From NCBI RefSeq assembly GCF_004210735.1, contig NZ_SDZL01000013.1, forward strand, positions 1-54,658: a stretch of 54,658 nucleotides of DNA, written 5' to 3'. This document shows positions 27,661 through 36,976 of this stretch, piece by piece (positions within the stretch are counted from its first letter, which is position 1; every line of letters starts with the position of its first letter). The notes under the pieces are model-generated. The model was not told the DNA's origin and ran no database searches. It worked only from the letters and a program-made list of their open reading frames with translations. This DNA is from Brevundimonas sp. (GTDB lineage: Bacteria; Pseudomonadota; Alphaproteobacteria; Caulobacterales; Caulobacteraceae). Both the position numbers and the translations under genes were made by a program.

Positions 27661-29721
27661 ATGACCGCATCACCACCAACGCTTGAAAAGACCCGCGCCT
27701 GGGTGTGTGCGCCGGGCGTGCTGAAAGTTCCTTTTCTCAAGGCGTTCCTGCCCGATTACGACCTGTCCGCCCTGCCCGGAGCCCAGACGCAGGCGGTGCT
27801 GGGCTGGGGCATGAAGCCGACGGCGGCTGCGGGGCGGAAGTGGGCGCAGACGCACGGCAAACCCTATGTGGCGCTGGAGGACGGCTTTTTGCGCTCGGTC
27901 GGTCTGGGCGAAAGCGGCGCGACCAGCCTGAGCCTGATCGTCGACGACCTGGGCGTCTATTACGACGCGACGCGGCCCAGCCGGCTGGAGCAACTTATTC
28001 AGACAGCCCCCGACTGGTGCGACACGGCGATGCGCGGGCGGGCGCGCGGCCTGATCAACCGGATCGTGGCGTCGGGCGTGTCCAAGACCAATATGGGCGG
28101 GCCGCTGGACGAAAGTCTGCTGAAACCCGGCCGCCGCGTGCTGATCGTGGATCAGACGTTCGGCGACGCCTCGATCGGTTATGGGCTGGCGACCGAGGAC
28201 AGCTTTTCCGAGATGCTGGCGGCCGCGCGGCGGGACGAGCCGGGCGCCCAACTGATCGTCAAGCGCCATCCGGCCGTGGCGGCTGGCCGTAAACAGGGCT
28301 GCATCCCGGCGGAGATGCTGAATGGCGTCACCCTGATCGACACCGACGTGCGACCGGCGGACCTGCTGGCGGTGGTGGACGCGGTCTATGTCGTGACCTC
28401 GGCGCTGGGGTTCGAGGCGCTGCTGCGCGGCCTGCCGGTGCGGTGCTTTGGGGCGCCCTTCTACTCCGGCTGGGGGCTGACGACAGACGCCGTTCAGACC
28501 GGACGGCGCGGCGTCGCCCGCGATCTGGAGCAGGTCGCGGCCGCCGCCCTGATCGCCTACACCCGCTATGTCAATCCGGTCACCGGCAAGCGCTGCGAGG
28601 CCGAGCAGGCGCTGGAACGGCTGATCGCCCTGCGCGATCGGGCCGACCGGCTGGCGGGCGACTGGGCCGCCGTCGGCTTCGCCCCGGCCAAGCGGCCGCC
28701 GGTGCGCCGCCTGCTGAACTCGCCCAAGGGTCGTGCCCGCTACTTCTGGCGCGCATCCGCCGCCGTCGCCCATGCGCGGGCGACGGGCGGCAGGCTGATC
28801 TGGTGGGCCGGCAAGGAGACGCCGCAGATCCGGGCCGCCGCTGATGCGTTCGAGGGGCCGGTCGTGCGGATGGAGGATGGTTTCATCCGCTCACGCGGGC
28901 TGGGATCCGACTTCTTCGGCGCCCTGTCGGTCGCCTTGGACGATCAGGGCGTCTATTACGACCCGACCGGGCCCAGCCGGCTGGAGAGCCTGATCCAGGC
29001 GGGCGAGCCGTCACCGGAACAGGCGGCGCGCGCCGAACGGCTGAGGGCGCGCGTGGTCGAGGCGGGCCTGTCGAAATACAATCTGAAGGGCGCGGGCGTT
29101 CCGGCCAGCTGGCCGACCGACAGGCCGATCCTGTTGGTGGTCGGTCAGGTCGAGAACGACCGGTCGATCCTGATGGGCTGCGGCGACATCCGCACCAACT
29201 CCGGTCTGGTGAAGGCGGCGCGGGCCGATCACCCCGACGCCTTCCTGATCTATCGCAACCATCCGGACGTGACGGCGGGCAATCGGCCGGGGCTGCTGGA
29301 CGCCGCCGCCATGTCAGAGGTCGACGCCGGCGCCGACGATCTGGATATCGTGGACTGCCTGAACGCCTGCGACCGGCTGGCGACACTGACCTCGCTGACG
29401 GGGTTCGAGGCGTTGATGCGGGGCAAGGCGGTCAGTGTCTATGGCCGGCCCTTCTATGCGGGATGGGGTTTGACCGATGACCGGATGACGTTCGAGCGAC
29501 GGACGCGCCGCGCATCCTTGCAGGGCCTGATCCACGCCGCCCTGATCGGCTATCCGGTCTATGTGACGCCGGACGGCTGGCCGTGCGAGGCCGAGGACCT
29601 GGTCCAGGCGCTGATCGCGGCGCGGGACCAGCCGCTGCCGGCCCCGCCGCGCGGGCGGGTCAATCGCTGGTGGCGCGGGATCAAGGCCAGTCTCGACCGG
29701 AGCCTTCCACCGTCCTATTGA
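27661..29721 (+). CDS. KpsC-like capsule polysaccharide Kdo transferase (duplicated domains)
   Basis: 686 residues composed of two homologous halves. The first has LEDGFLRSVGLG near residue 71 and DDLGVYYDATRPSRLEQLIQ; the second repeats MEDGFIRSRGLG near 404 and DDQGVYYDPTGPSRLESLIQ. Each half also has a GFEAL..G..V...G.PFYSGWG-type motif. This is the arrangement of KpsC, whose two modules add alternating beta-linked Kdo residues to a lipid, making the linker for group 2-like capsules. No kpsS, kpsD, kpsE, kpsM or kpsT is visible nearby, so the product may be a different Kdo-containing glycolipid. Confidence 0.88.
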   Translation: MTASPPTLEKTRAWVCAPGVLKVPFLKAFLPDYDLSALPGAQTQAVLGWGMKPTAAAGRKWAQTHGKPYVALEDGFLRSVGLGESGATSLSLIVDDLGVYYDATRPSRLEQLIQTAPDWCDTAMRGRARGLINRIVASGVSKTNMGGPLDESLLKPGRRVLIVDQTFGDASIGYGLATEDSFSEMLAAARRDEPGAQLIVKRHPAVAAGRKQGCIPAEMLNGVTLIDTDVRPADLLAVVDAVYVVTSALGFEALLRGLPVRCFGAPFYSGWGLTTDAVQTGRRGVARDLEQVAAAALIAYTRYVNPVTGKRCEAEQALERLIALRDRADRLAGDWAAVGFAPAKRPPVRRLLNSPKGRARYFWRASAAVAHARATGGRLIWWAGKETPQIRAAADAFEGPVVRMEDGFIRSRGLGSDFFGALSVALDDQGVYYDPTGPSRLESLIQAGEPSPEQAARAERLRARVVEAGLSKYNLKGAGVPASWPTDRPILLVVGQVENDRSILMGCGDIRTNSGLVKAARADHPDAFLIYRNHPDVTAGNRPGLLDAAAMSEVDAGADDLDIVDCLNACDRLATLTSLTGFEALMRGKAVSVYGRPFYAGWGLTDDRMTFERRTRRASLQGLIHAALIGYPVYVTPDGWPCEAEDLVQALIAARDQPLPAPPRGRVNRWWRGIKASLDRSLPPSY

Positions 29722-29835
29722 GGAGGTTTGTCATCGCAACGGACCAGTCCGCGCGAGGCGCCCGAACTTCGCCGCGAGGGCCGATTTCCCTCAAGCAGCG
29801 AGGCGCCGCGCGCCGAGCGATAGGGAAACAACACA

Positions 29836-30981
29836 GTGTCTAAAGCCGTCATCGCCGCCACGGGCCTGTTCACCCCGGAACAGTCGATCTCGAACGCGGA
29901 ACTGGTCGCCGCCTATAACGCCTGGGCCGACGCCTGGAACGCCGAGAACGCCGAGGCCATCGCCGCCGGCGAGGTCGAGATGAAGACCGGCTCCTCGGTC
30001 GAGTTCATCGAGAAGGCGTCGGGCATCAAGTCGCGCTTCGTCCTGGACAAGGCGGGCATCCTGGACCCCGAGCGGATGCTGCCCAATCTGGCGGCGCGCT
30101 CGAACGACGACCTGTCCATCCTGGCCGAAATGGCGGTCAAGGCGGCGCAGGACGCGCTGAAAGCCTGGGGCAAGCCGGCCAGCGAGATCGGGGCGGTGAT
30201 CTGCGCCGCGTCGAACATGCAGCGCCCCTATCCGGCCATGGCCATCGAGGTGCAGCAGGCGCTGGGGATCGAGGGCTTCGCCTTCGACATGAACGTGGCG
30301 TGCAGTTCGGCGACCTTTGGCCTGAAGACGGCGGCGGACTTCATCGCCTCGGGCTCGGTCAAGGCGGTGCTGATGGTGAACCCCGAGATTTGCTCGGCCC
30401 ACCTGAACTTCAAGGATCGCGACAGCCACTTCATCTTCGGCGACGTCGCCACGGCCGTGATCGTGGAGGCCGAGGATCAGGCCGCGCCCGGCGGCTGGGA
30501 GATCATGGGCACGCGGTTGAAAACGGTCTTCTCGAACAACATCCGCAACAATTTCGGCTTCCTGAACCGCGCCGCCCTGCCGACCGGCGGGACCGAGCCG
30601 ATCCAGTCGGACGGCCTCAGCGACAAGATGTTCGTCCAGCAGGGCCGCAAGGTGTTCAAGGACGTGGTGCCGATGGTGGCCGAGATGATCGTGGATCACG
30701 CCGGCGAACTGGGCCTGGACCCGACCGGCCTGAAGCGGCTGTGGCTGCACCAGGCGAACATCAACATGAACCAGATGATCGGCAAGAAGGTGCTGGGCCG
30801 CGAGCCTGACCCCGAGGAAAACGTCATCATCCTGGACACCTACGCCAACACCTCGTCGGCGGGGTCGGTCATCGCCTTCCACCTGCATCAGGACGGGTTC
30901 GCGACGGGCGACGTGGGTCTGATCTGCAGCTTCGGCGCGGGCTATTCGGCGGGAACCGTGTTCGTCCGAAAACGGGCCTGA
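29836..30981 (+). CDS. 3-oxoacyl-ACP synthase III-like (FabH family) protein
   Basis: A 381-residue thiolase-fold enzyme, longer than standard FabH (about 320 residues), with an inserted helix-rich segment near residues 28-50. The condensing triad is visible: Cys about 156 in NVACSSATFGL, His about 305 in LWLHQANINMNQMIG and Asn about 338 in TYANTSSAGS. It should condense an acyl-CoA with malonyl-ACP at the start of fatty acid synthesis or make a specialised lipid. The start is GTG with AGGGA nine bases upstream. It follows the KpsC-like gene by 114 bases. Confidence 0.88.
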   Translation: MSKAVIAATGLFTPEQSISNAELVAAYNAWADAWNAENAEAIAAGEVEMKTGSSVEFIEKASGIKSRFVLDKAGILDPERMLPNLAARSNDDLSILAEMAVKAAQDALKAWGKPASEIGAVICAASNMQRPYPAMAIEVQQALGIEGFAFDMNVACSSATFGLKTAADFIASGSVKAVLMVNPEICSAHLNFKDRDSHFIFGDVATAVIVEAEDQAAPGGWEIMGTRLKTVFSNNIRNNFGFLNRAALPTGGTEPIQSDGLSDKMFVQQGRKVFKDVVPMVAEMIVDHAGELGLDPTGLKRLWLHQANINMNQMIGKKVLGREPDPEENVIILDTYANTSSAGSVIAFHLHQDGFATGDVGLICSFGAGYSAGTVFVRKRA

Positions 30982-31087
30982 TCTCAAAAATCCACTCGCC
31001 TCGATCACGAATGCGCGGCTCCGCTTGACTCCCTGCACGGGTTTTTGCGAGGCGTTTCAAAGTGTCGAGAACGAGGGGGTTTCCCGA

Positions 31088-31351
31088 ATGACTCAGAACA
31101 CGAATCCCTGGGCCAAGGCCCTGGATCCGCTGGCGCAGGACGTCGCCACTGTCCTTCAGAAGATGGGCGGTTCGGCGCATGAGAAGGTCGTGGTCGACTG
31201 TGTCGCGGCGCTCAAACGGCAGCGCGGCGAGTCCGTAACCCAGGATCTGGCGGCCAGGATCATCGAAGTGTTCGAACGCTATCGCGACCTGTTCTTCCGC
31301 CCGTTCGGCGAGGGGTCGCAGCGCTGGGCCATCACGGCTGAGTTCGCCTGA
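31088..31351 (+). CDS. small hypothetical protein (87 aa)
   Basis: An 87-residue, probably helical cytoplasmic protein (MTQNTNPWAKALDPLAQDVA), with VVDCVAALKRQRGESVTQDL in the middle and the aromatic-rich end FERYRDLFFRPFGEG. A GAGGGGG run lies about ten bases before the ATG. No family recognised. An intrinsic terminator follows 25 bases after the stop, supporting it as a true transcription-unit end. Confidence 0.6.
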   Translation: MTQNTNPWAKALDPLAQDVATVLQKMGGSAHEKVVVDCVAALKRQRGESVTQDLAARIIEVFERYRDLFFRPFGEGSQRWAITAEFA

Positions 31352-31374
31352 GTTCGTTTTCCGGTCGGACATGA

Positions 31375-31405
31375 AAAAAGGCGCGCCCCGCAGGACGCGC
31401 CTTTC
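31375..31405. terminator. bidirectional intrinsic terminator
   Basis: AAAGGCGCG at 31377-31385 pairs with CGCGCCTTT at 31396-31404 around a 10-base loop. An A-run precedes and a TTT follows, giving U-tracts for both strands. It separates the convergent small hypothetical gene and outer membrane barrel gene. Confidence 0.85.
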
Positions 31406-31425
31406 TCGTATGGGCCGCGCTTCGA

Positions 31426-31956
31426 TCAGAAGCGACGGACGTAGCTCAGCGAATAGACGTCGGCTTCACCGCCGTCGTCCTTGAAGTCGCGACGCGTCCA
31501 GTCGCCACGGATGCCGTTCTGGCCATCCAGGAAGTAGTTGGCGCCGACGCCGTAGTTCCAGCTTTGGCCATCGGCGTCCGCTTCGATCCCGCCGACCTCG
31601 GCCTTGATCTTGGAGGTGCCGTAACCGCCGCGCGCGAACAGTTCGAAGTTCGGGCTGAGGGGCAGGGTGCCGACCACATAGGCGGCCGCATCGTACTCGT
31701 GTTCGACCTTGCCATCGACGCCCGGGGCGACGGTGAATTCATCGTCCTTGACGCCGAACGAGGCTTCACCCTCGACGCCGAAATAGGGGTTGAGCTTGGC
31801 GCCCAGTCGACCGGTCACGGCGCCCAGATCACCATCCGAGTGATCAAGTTGGCTGTAGCCCAGTGTACCGTAATAGGTCGGCGAAGACATGCTTTGCGCC
31901 ATGGCAGGCGCGGCAAGCAGAGAAAGAGCGGCGGTAGCGAGAAGAATGTTACGCAT
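31426..31956 (-). CDS. small outer membrane beta-barrel protein
   Basis: 176 residues with a typical signal peptide (MRNILLATAALSLLAAPAMA). The mature sequence has alternating amphipathic strands with Tyr/Phe and Gly: YYGTLGYSQLDHSDG, RLGAKLNPYFGVEGEASFG, YDAAAYVVGTLPLSPNFELF, FARGGYGTSKIKAE, and it ends in VYSLSYVRRF with the C-terminal Phe required for barrel insertion. It resembles the eight-stranded OmpA-like/opacity barrels. Function is unknown. AGGAG lies about 12 bases upstream of the ATG. Confidence 0.87.
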   Translation of the reverse strand: MRNILLATAALSLLAAPAMAQSMSSPTYYGTLGYSQLDHSDGDLGAVTGRLGAKLNPYFGVEGEASFGVKDDEFTVAPGVDGKVEHEYDAAAYVVGTLPLSPNFELFARGGYGTSKIKAEVGGIEADADGQSWNYGVGANYFLDGQNGIRGDWTRRDFKDDGGEADVYSLSYVRRF

Positions 31957-32097
31957 TGTTTCTATAACTCCTAGATGCGGTGACTTCTCCGGTCACCGGC
32001 CCCATCCAGCGAGACACTAAATAGGTCAGCGATGATGTCGTTCCAGAGGTCGAGCAATTACATCCACTGAACTGTGGGCCGCGAAACACATACAGCG

Positions 32098-32988
32098 TTA
32101 CTCAAGCGCACCCAGAAGCGTGGCCGCCATGCGGTTCAGCGGCGCATCCAGACCGTGCGCGGCGCCCATACGGACGATGACGCCGTTGCGGGCGTCCCAT
32201 TCCATGCGCCGTCCGGCCAGCCGATCCGCCAGCAGCGAGTTGACCGAGTCCGGGGGCGAAGCGCGGGTGCGCTCGACCACCACGTCGGGCAGGTCGTCGT
32301 CCAGCGACGCGCCCTGGGCCCGGCCCACGGCCACGCATTCGCGCACCATGCCGCGCATCAGTTCGGCCATGCCCGGCGCCGCGACCACGCCCGCCGGACG
32401 GCCGGTCAGGGCGCAGACCGCCCCGGCGCAGTTCAGCGCCAGCTTGGTCCAGCAGGCGGACAGGAAGTTGTCCGTGGTCGAGACCTCGATGATGCTGTGG
32501 TCGAACAGGGCGACAAACGCGCGCCCCGCCTCGCCCGCAGGGACGGTCATCGTTCCGGCCCGGCGGTGGGCGATCCGCCCCGTCGCTGACCGCTCGGCCG
32601 GCAGGTCGACCACCACCGGCAGGACGCGCGCGGGATCGACGAAGGGGCTGAAGCGGGCGACATGCTCAACGCCGTTCTGAAGCACCGCCACCCGGGTGTC
32701 GGGCCCGACCAGCGGCGCCAGCCAGGCCGCGGCCGCTTCGACGTCATAAGCCTTGGTGGCAATCAGAACCCAGTCGACCGGGGCGGTGACGGCGCCGGGT
32801 CGGGTGACGATGCGGGGCGCAGCCTCGATCATGCCGGTGGGCGTGTCCACGACTAGCCGGTCCAGCGGCGTACGGACGCACAGGGTCAGGTCGCGGACCA
32901 GCGGACTGCGCGACAGCCAGGCCGCGACCGTACCGCCGATGGCCCCGGGGCCGACGACGGCGACCGTCAGGCCGGCCGGCGGGGTCAC
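32098..32988 (-). CDS. panE: 2-dehydropantoate 2-reductase-like protein (ketopantoate reductase)
   Basis: 296 residues from the GTG at 32988, which overlaps the ppdK stop as GTGA. The NADPH-binding motif VAVVGPGAIGGTVAAWL is near the start; KAYDVEAAAAWL holds the conserved Lys, VLQNGVEHV follows, and the C-terminal domain includes FLSACWTKLALNCAGAVCAL with the catalytic Lys and NGVIVRMGAAHGLDAPLN. The expected reaction is ketopantoate to pantoate, feeding pantothenate and CoA synthesis; panD lies 18 kb away in this window. Other KPR-family reductases have different substrates, so the symbol is probable, not certain. Confidence 0.85.
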   Translation of the reverse strand: MTPPAGLTVAVVGPGAIGGTVAAWLSRSPLVRDLTLCVRTPLDRLVVDTPTGMIEAAPRIVTRPGAVTAPVDWVLIATKAYDVEAAAAWLAPLVGPDTRVAVLQNGVEHVARFSPFVDPARVLPVVVDLPAERSATGRIAHRRAGTMTVPAGEAGRAFVALFDHSIIEVSTTDNFLSACWTKLALNCAGAVCALTGRPAGVVAAPGMAELMRGMVRECVAVGRAQGASLDDDLPDVVVERTRASPPDSVNSLLADRLAGRRMEWDARNGVIVRMGAAHGLDAPLNRMAATLLGALE

Positions 32989-35675
32989 CGGTCCTTCTCG
33001 CGCTCCTGACCCGAGCGCGCAGACAGGGCGGCTTGGGCCGCGGCCAGGCGGGCGATCGGCACGCGATAGGGCGAGCACGAGACGTAGTCCAGGCCGACCG
33101 TCTCGCAGAAGGCGATGGACGACGGGTCGCCGCCATGCTCGCCGCAGATGCCCATCTTCAGGCCCGGCTTGACGGCGCGGCCGCGCTCCTCGGCGATGCG
33201 GATCAGGTCGCCCACGCCGTCCTGGTCCAGGCGGACGAAGGGGTCGGTCTCGAAGATGCCCTTGTCCAGATAGGCCTGCAGGAATCGGCCGGAATCGTCG
33301 CGGCTGATGCCGAACGTCGTCTGGGTCAGGTCGTTGGTGCCGAAGGAGAAGAACTCGGCGTGCTGGGCCAGGTCTCCGGCGCGCAGGGCTGCGCGCGGCA
33401 GTTCGACCATGGTGCCGACCAGGTATTCGACGCTGTCGCCGGCGCCGGCGAACACCTCGCGCGCGGTGCGATCGGTCAGTTCACGCAGGTATTTCATCTC
33501 CAGACCCAAGGCGACCAGCGGGTGCATGATCTCGGGGATCGGGGCCTGACCGGACGCCTGCTTCACCTCCAGCGCCGCCTCGAGAATGGCGCGAACCTGC
33601 ATCTCGTAGATCTCGGGATAGGCGACGCCCAGCCGGCACCCGCGGTGGCCCAGCATGGGGTTGGTTTCGTGCAACTCCTTGGCCCGGCGCTTCAGCTTGG
33701 CGGCGTCCAGCCCCTGGGTCGCGGCCAGGGCGTCCATTTCCGCCTCGGTGTGCGGGATGAACTCGTGCAACGGCGGGTCCAGCAGACGCACCGTGACCGG
33801 CAGGCCGGCCATGATGGTGAACAGCTCGACGAAGTCCGACTTCTGGAACGGCGCGATCTTGGCCAGGGCCGCGCGGCGACCCTTTTCGTCATCGGCCAGG
33901 ATCATCTCGCGCACGGCGGCGATGCGCGCGTCGTCGAAGAACATGTGCTCGGTCCGGCACAGGCCGATGCCCTCGGCCCCGAAGCCGCGCGCGGTGCGGG
34001 CGTCCAGCGGGGTTTCGGCGTTGGCGCGGACCTTGAGCCTGCGAACCTTGTCGGCCCAGGCCATCAGGGTCTGGAAGTCGCCGGTCAGCTCCGGCTCGAT
34101 CATGGCCACGGCGCCGTCCAGCACCTCGCCCTTGGAGCCGTCGATGGTGATGACCTCGCCCGCACGGAAGGTGCGGCCGCGCGCCATGAAGGTCCCGTCC
34201 TTTTCATCGATCGAGATTTCGCCCGCGCCCGAGACGCAGGGGCGACCCATGCCGCGCGCGACGACGGCGGCGTGGCTGGTCATGCCGCCACGAGCGGTGA
34301 CGATACCGCGCGCCGCGTGCATGCCGTGGATGTCCTCGGGGCTGGTTTCCTCACGCACCAGGATGACGGCGTCGCCGGCCTGGGCCAGACGCTCGGCCTC
34401 GTCGGCGTCGAAGACGATCTTGCCGGTCGCGGCGCCGGGGCTGGCGGGCAGGCCCGCGGCCACCACCTTGCGTTCGGCCTTCGGGTCCAGCGTCGGGTGC
34501 AGCAACTGGTCCAGAGCGGCGGGTTCAACCCGGCTGACCGCCTCTTCCTGCGAGATCACGCCTTCGGAGGCCAGATCGACCGCGATCTTCAGCGCCGACT
34601 TGGCGGTGCGCTTGCCGTTGCGGGTCTGCAGCATCCACAGCCGGCCCTGTTCGACCGTGAACTCGATGTCCTGCATGTCGCGATAGTGCGACTCCAGCCG
34701 GCCGACGACCTCGACGAACTCGCCGAAGACGACCGGCATGGCCTCTTCCATCGAGGGGGCCTTTTCGCCCATTTCCTCGCGCCCCGCGCGGGTCAGGGAC
34801 TGCGGGGTGCGGATGCCCGCCACCACGTCCTCGCCCTGGGCGTTGATCAGGAATTCGCCGTAGAGTTTGGCCTCGCCGGTCGAGGGGTTGCGGGTGAAGG
34901 CGACGCCGGTGGCCGAGGTCTCGCCCATATTGCCGAACACCATCGACTGGATGTTGACGGCGGTGCCCCAGCTTTCGGGGATGTCGTGCATGCGGCGATA
35001 GAATTTCGCCCGGTCATTCATCCAACTGGCGAAGACGGCGCCGACGGCTCCCCACAGCTGATCATGGGGATCCTGCGGGAAGGCCTGGCCCATCTCGCGT
35101 TCGACCAGCGCCTTGTAGTCGGCGACGACGCGTTCCCAGTTCTCGGCCGTTAGTTCGGTGTCGACCGAGACGCCCAGCCGATCCTTGTGGTCGTCCAGCA
35201 CTTCCTCGAACAGGTCGTGGCCCAGATCGAGCACGACGTTGGAATACATCTGGATGAAGCGGCGATAGCTGTCGAAGGCGAAGCGGCGGTCGCCGGACAG
35301 TTTGGCCAGACCCTCGACCGTCTGGTCGTTCAGGCCCAGGTTCAGGACGGTGTCCATCATGCCCGGCATCGAGGCGCGGGCGCCCGAGCGGACCGACACC
35401 AGCAGGGGATTGGCCGCGTCGCCGAATGTCTTGCCGACGATGCCCTCGACCTTTTTCAGGCCGGCCGCGACCTGATCGGCCAAGGCGGCGGGATAGGTCT
35501 GGCCATTGGCGTAATAGTGGACACAGGCCTCGGTCGTGATGGTGAAGCCGGGGGGAACGGGCAGGCCCAGCGACGACATCTCGGCCAGGTTCGCGCCCTT
35601 GCCGCCGAGAAGGTTCTTCATCGACGCGTCGCCGTCGGCGGAACCGCCACCGAAGCCGTACACCCACTGAGTCAT
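32985..35675 (-). CDS. ppdK: pyruvate, phosphate dikinase
   Basis: 896 residues, full length for PPDK, which interconverts pyruvate, ATP and phosphate with PEP, AMP and PPi. The N-terminal nucleotide-binding domain begins KNLLGGKGANLAEMSSLGLP; the phosphohistidine is in ARGGMTSHAAVVARGMGRPC near residue 468; the C-terminal PEP/pyruvate domain includes GLCRTEHMFFDD and FSFGTNDLTQTTFGISRDD. The ATG at 35675 is preferred to a TTG one codon upstream. The gene is overlapped by the panE-like gene. The 170 bases upstream hold no gene. Confidence 0.97.
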   Translation of the reverse strand: MTQWVYGFGGGSADGDASMKNLLGGKGANLAEMSSLGLPVPPGFTITTEACVHYYANGQTYPAALADQVAAGLKKVEGIVGKTFGDAANPLLVSVRSGARASMPGMMDTVLNLGLNDQTVEGLAKLSGDRRFAFDSYRRFIQMYSNVVLDLGHDLFEEVLDDHKDRLGVSVDTELTAENWERVVADYKALVEREMGQAFPQDPHDQLWGAVGAVFASWMNDRAKFYRRMHDIPESWGTAVNIQSMVFGNMGETSATGVAFTRNPSTGEAKLYGEFLINAQGEDVVAGIRTPQSLTRAGREEMGEKAPSMEEAMPVVFGEFVEVVGRLESHYRDMQDIEFTVEQGRLWMLQTRNGKRTAKSALKIAVDLASEGVISQEEAVSRVEPAALDQLLHPTLDPKAERKVVAAGLPASPGAATGKIVFDADEAERLAQAGDAVILVREETSPEDIHGMHAARGIVTARGGMTSHAAVVARGMGRPCVSGAGEISIDEKDGTFMARGRTFRAGEVITIDGSKGEVLDGAVAMIEPELTGDFQTLMAWADKVRRLKVRANAETPLDARTARGFGAEGIGLCRTEHMFFDDARIAAVREMILADDEKGRRAALAKIAPFQKSDFVELFTIMAGLPVTVRLLDPPLHEFIPHTEAEMDALAATQGLDAAKLKRRAKELHETNPMLGHRGCRLGVAYPEIYEMQVRAILEAALEVKQASGQAPIPEIMHPLVALGLEMKYLRELTDRTAREVFAGAGDSVEYLVGTMVELPRAALRAGDLAQHAEFFSFGTNDLTQTTFGISRDDSGRFLQAYLDKGIFETDPFVRLDQDGVGDLIRIAEERGRAVKPGLKMGICGEHGGDPSSIAFCETVGLDYVSCSPYRVPIARLAAAQAALSARSGQEREKDR

Positions 35676-35847
35676 CAATCAGCCCCTGAGCCGTGGAATC
35701 AGGCGGGTTCGCCCCGCTCGCAGATGGGTCATGGCTTTAGCGCGCCGGACGGTCCGAGGCCATGGCCGCCTGTAACAATGCGTGAGGAAATGTTGCGTTG
35801 CGGCAAGACGCGCAGGACTCCCTTCCTCTCGAGGGGAGGGCTTCAGA

Positions 35848-36795
35848 TTAGTGGCTGCGCGCGATCACCAGCGGCCGGGCGCGCGGGCCGCGCGTCACCA
35901 GCCAGATGCCGACGCAGACCAGGATCAGCGCCGCCGCATAGCTCCAGCGCAGCACGCTTTCGTTCAGGAACAGGCCCGACAGGGCCACGCCGAACACTGG
36001 GATCAGGAAGTTGAAGGCGGCGATCAGCCCGACCGGATTGTGCCGCAGCAGCAAGCTCCACACCGCAAAGGCGACCGAGGACAGCAGCGCCATATACAGC
36101 AGCAGCCCGGCCGAGGCCGCGTCGAACGCGCCCAGCTGACCCCCGCCGATCAGGCCGATGGCCACCAGCACGACCCCGCCGATAAACAATTGCCAGCCGG
36201 TCATGACCATGGGGTCCAGCCCGCGCGAGACATGCTTGCCATAGATGGAGGCGGCGGCCAGCACGAAGGCGGCGATGATGACGAACCCCTCGCCCAGCAG
36301 GCTGAAGTCCACGCCCATCGGCCCCTTGCCCAGATTGACCGCCATCACCCCGGCGAAGCCGATCACGCAGCCCAGCAGCTTGCGCCCGCTTAACCGGTCG
36401 TCGGCATAGATGAAATGAGCCAGGGCGACGCTGAAGAAGACGCCGGTGGCGTTCATGATCGCCGACTTGGCCCCCGTCGCATGGGCCACGCCGATGTAGA
36501 AGAAAACATACTGGATCGTCGTCTGGGTCAGGCCCAGCAGGCCGACCTGGCGCCATTGCCGCCCGTCCAGCCGCAGCACCGGCCGGCGCATCAGGGTGAT
36601 GAACACCAGCAGCAGCGCGCCGGCCAGGGCGAACCGCCAGCCGGCGAACAGCATCTGGGACGCGATGTCCGTGGGCGCCACGGCCAGCAGCCGATAGCCG
36701 ATCTTGATCGCCGGATAGGCGCTGCCCCACAGCAGGCAGCACAGGGTCGCCAGGGCGAAGACCCACACGCGATTGGTCAGGACGGCGGCGTTCAT
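35848..36795 (-). CDS. DMT-superfamily (EamA) transporter
   Basis: 315 residues with ten hydrophobic segments arranged as two EamA halves. The first starts VFALATLCCLLWGSAYPAIK; its end has the family pattern of loops and helices (IQYVFFYIGVAHATGAKSAI). The second includes AFVLAAASIYGKHVSRGLDP and LNESVLRWSYAAALILVCVG. Such proteins export metabolites or amino acids; the substrate is unknown. A 150-bp pair of palindromic repeats lies immediately upstream, between it and glyS. Confidence 0.9.
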   Translation of the reverse strand: MNAAVLTNRVWVFALATLCCLLWGSAYPAIKIGYRLLAVAPTDIASQMLFAGWRFALAGALLLVFITLMRRPVLRLDGRQWRQVGLLGLTQTTIQYVFFYIGVAHATGAKSAIMNATGVFFSVALAHFIYADDRLSGRKLLGCVIGFAGVMAVNLGKGPMGVDFSLLGEGFVIIAAFVLAAASIYGKHVSRGLDPMVMTGWQLFIGGVVLVAIGLIGGGQLGAFDAASAGLLLYMALLSSVAFAVWSLLLRHNPVGLIAAFNFLIPVFGVALSGLFLNESVLRWSYAAALILVCVGIWLVTRGPRARPLVIARSH

Positions 36796-36808
36796 GGCGC
36801 TGCCTTAG

Positions 36809-36962
36809 CCCTTCTCCCCTCGGGGGAGAAGGTGGGCGCCGAAAGGCGCTCGGATGAGGGGGCGCTGTCAGCGGGCAGACAGGTTGATGTCGAGGGGCCG
36901 GTCCGGCAGCCCCCTCATCCGTCTTGCTCCGCAAGCCACCTTCTCCCCCGAGGGGAGAAGGG
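36809..36962. repeat. composite palindromic repeat (two inverted units), family A
   Basis: CCCTTCTCCCCTCGGGGGAG (start of 36809-36833) is itself a hairpin and continues to GGATGAGGGGG by 36862. After a spacer of about 48 bases the unit returns inverted: CCCCCTCATCC at 36910-36920 and a GAGGGGAGAAGGG hairpin ending at 36962. The paired arrangement matches the REP-like palindromic elements scattered in alphaproteobacterial genomes. It fills the glyS/DMT transporter intergenic space. Confidence 0.88.
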
Positions 36963-36976
36963 TCGTTTGGTGCGCT

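Noticed and set aside
35818..35847. CCCTTCCTCTCGAGGGGAGGG next to the DMT transporter stop
   Set aside because: The stem is imperfect and has neither a T-run nor a family tail; it could be a terminator or degraded repeat, but evidence is too thin.
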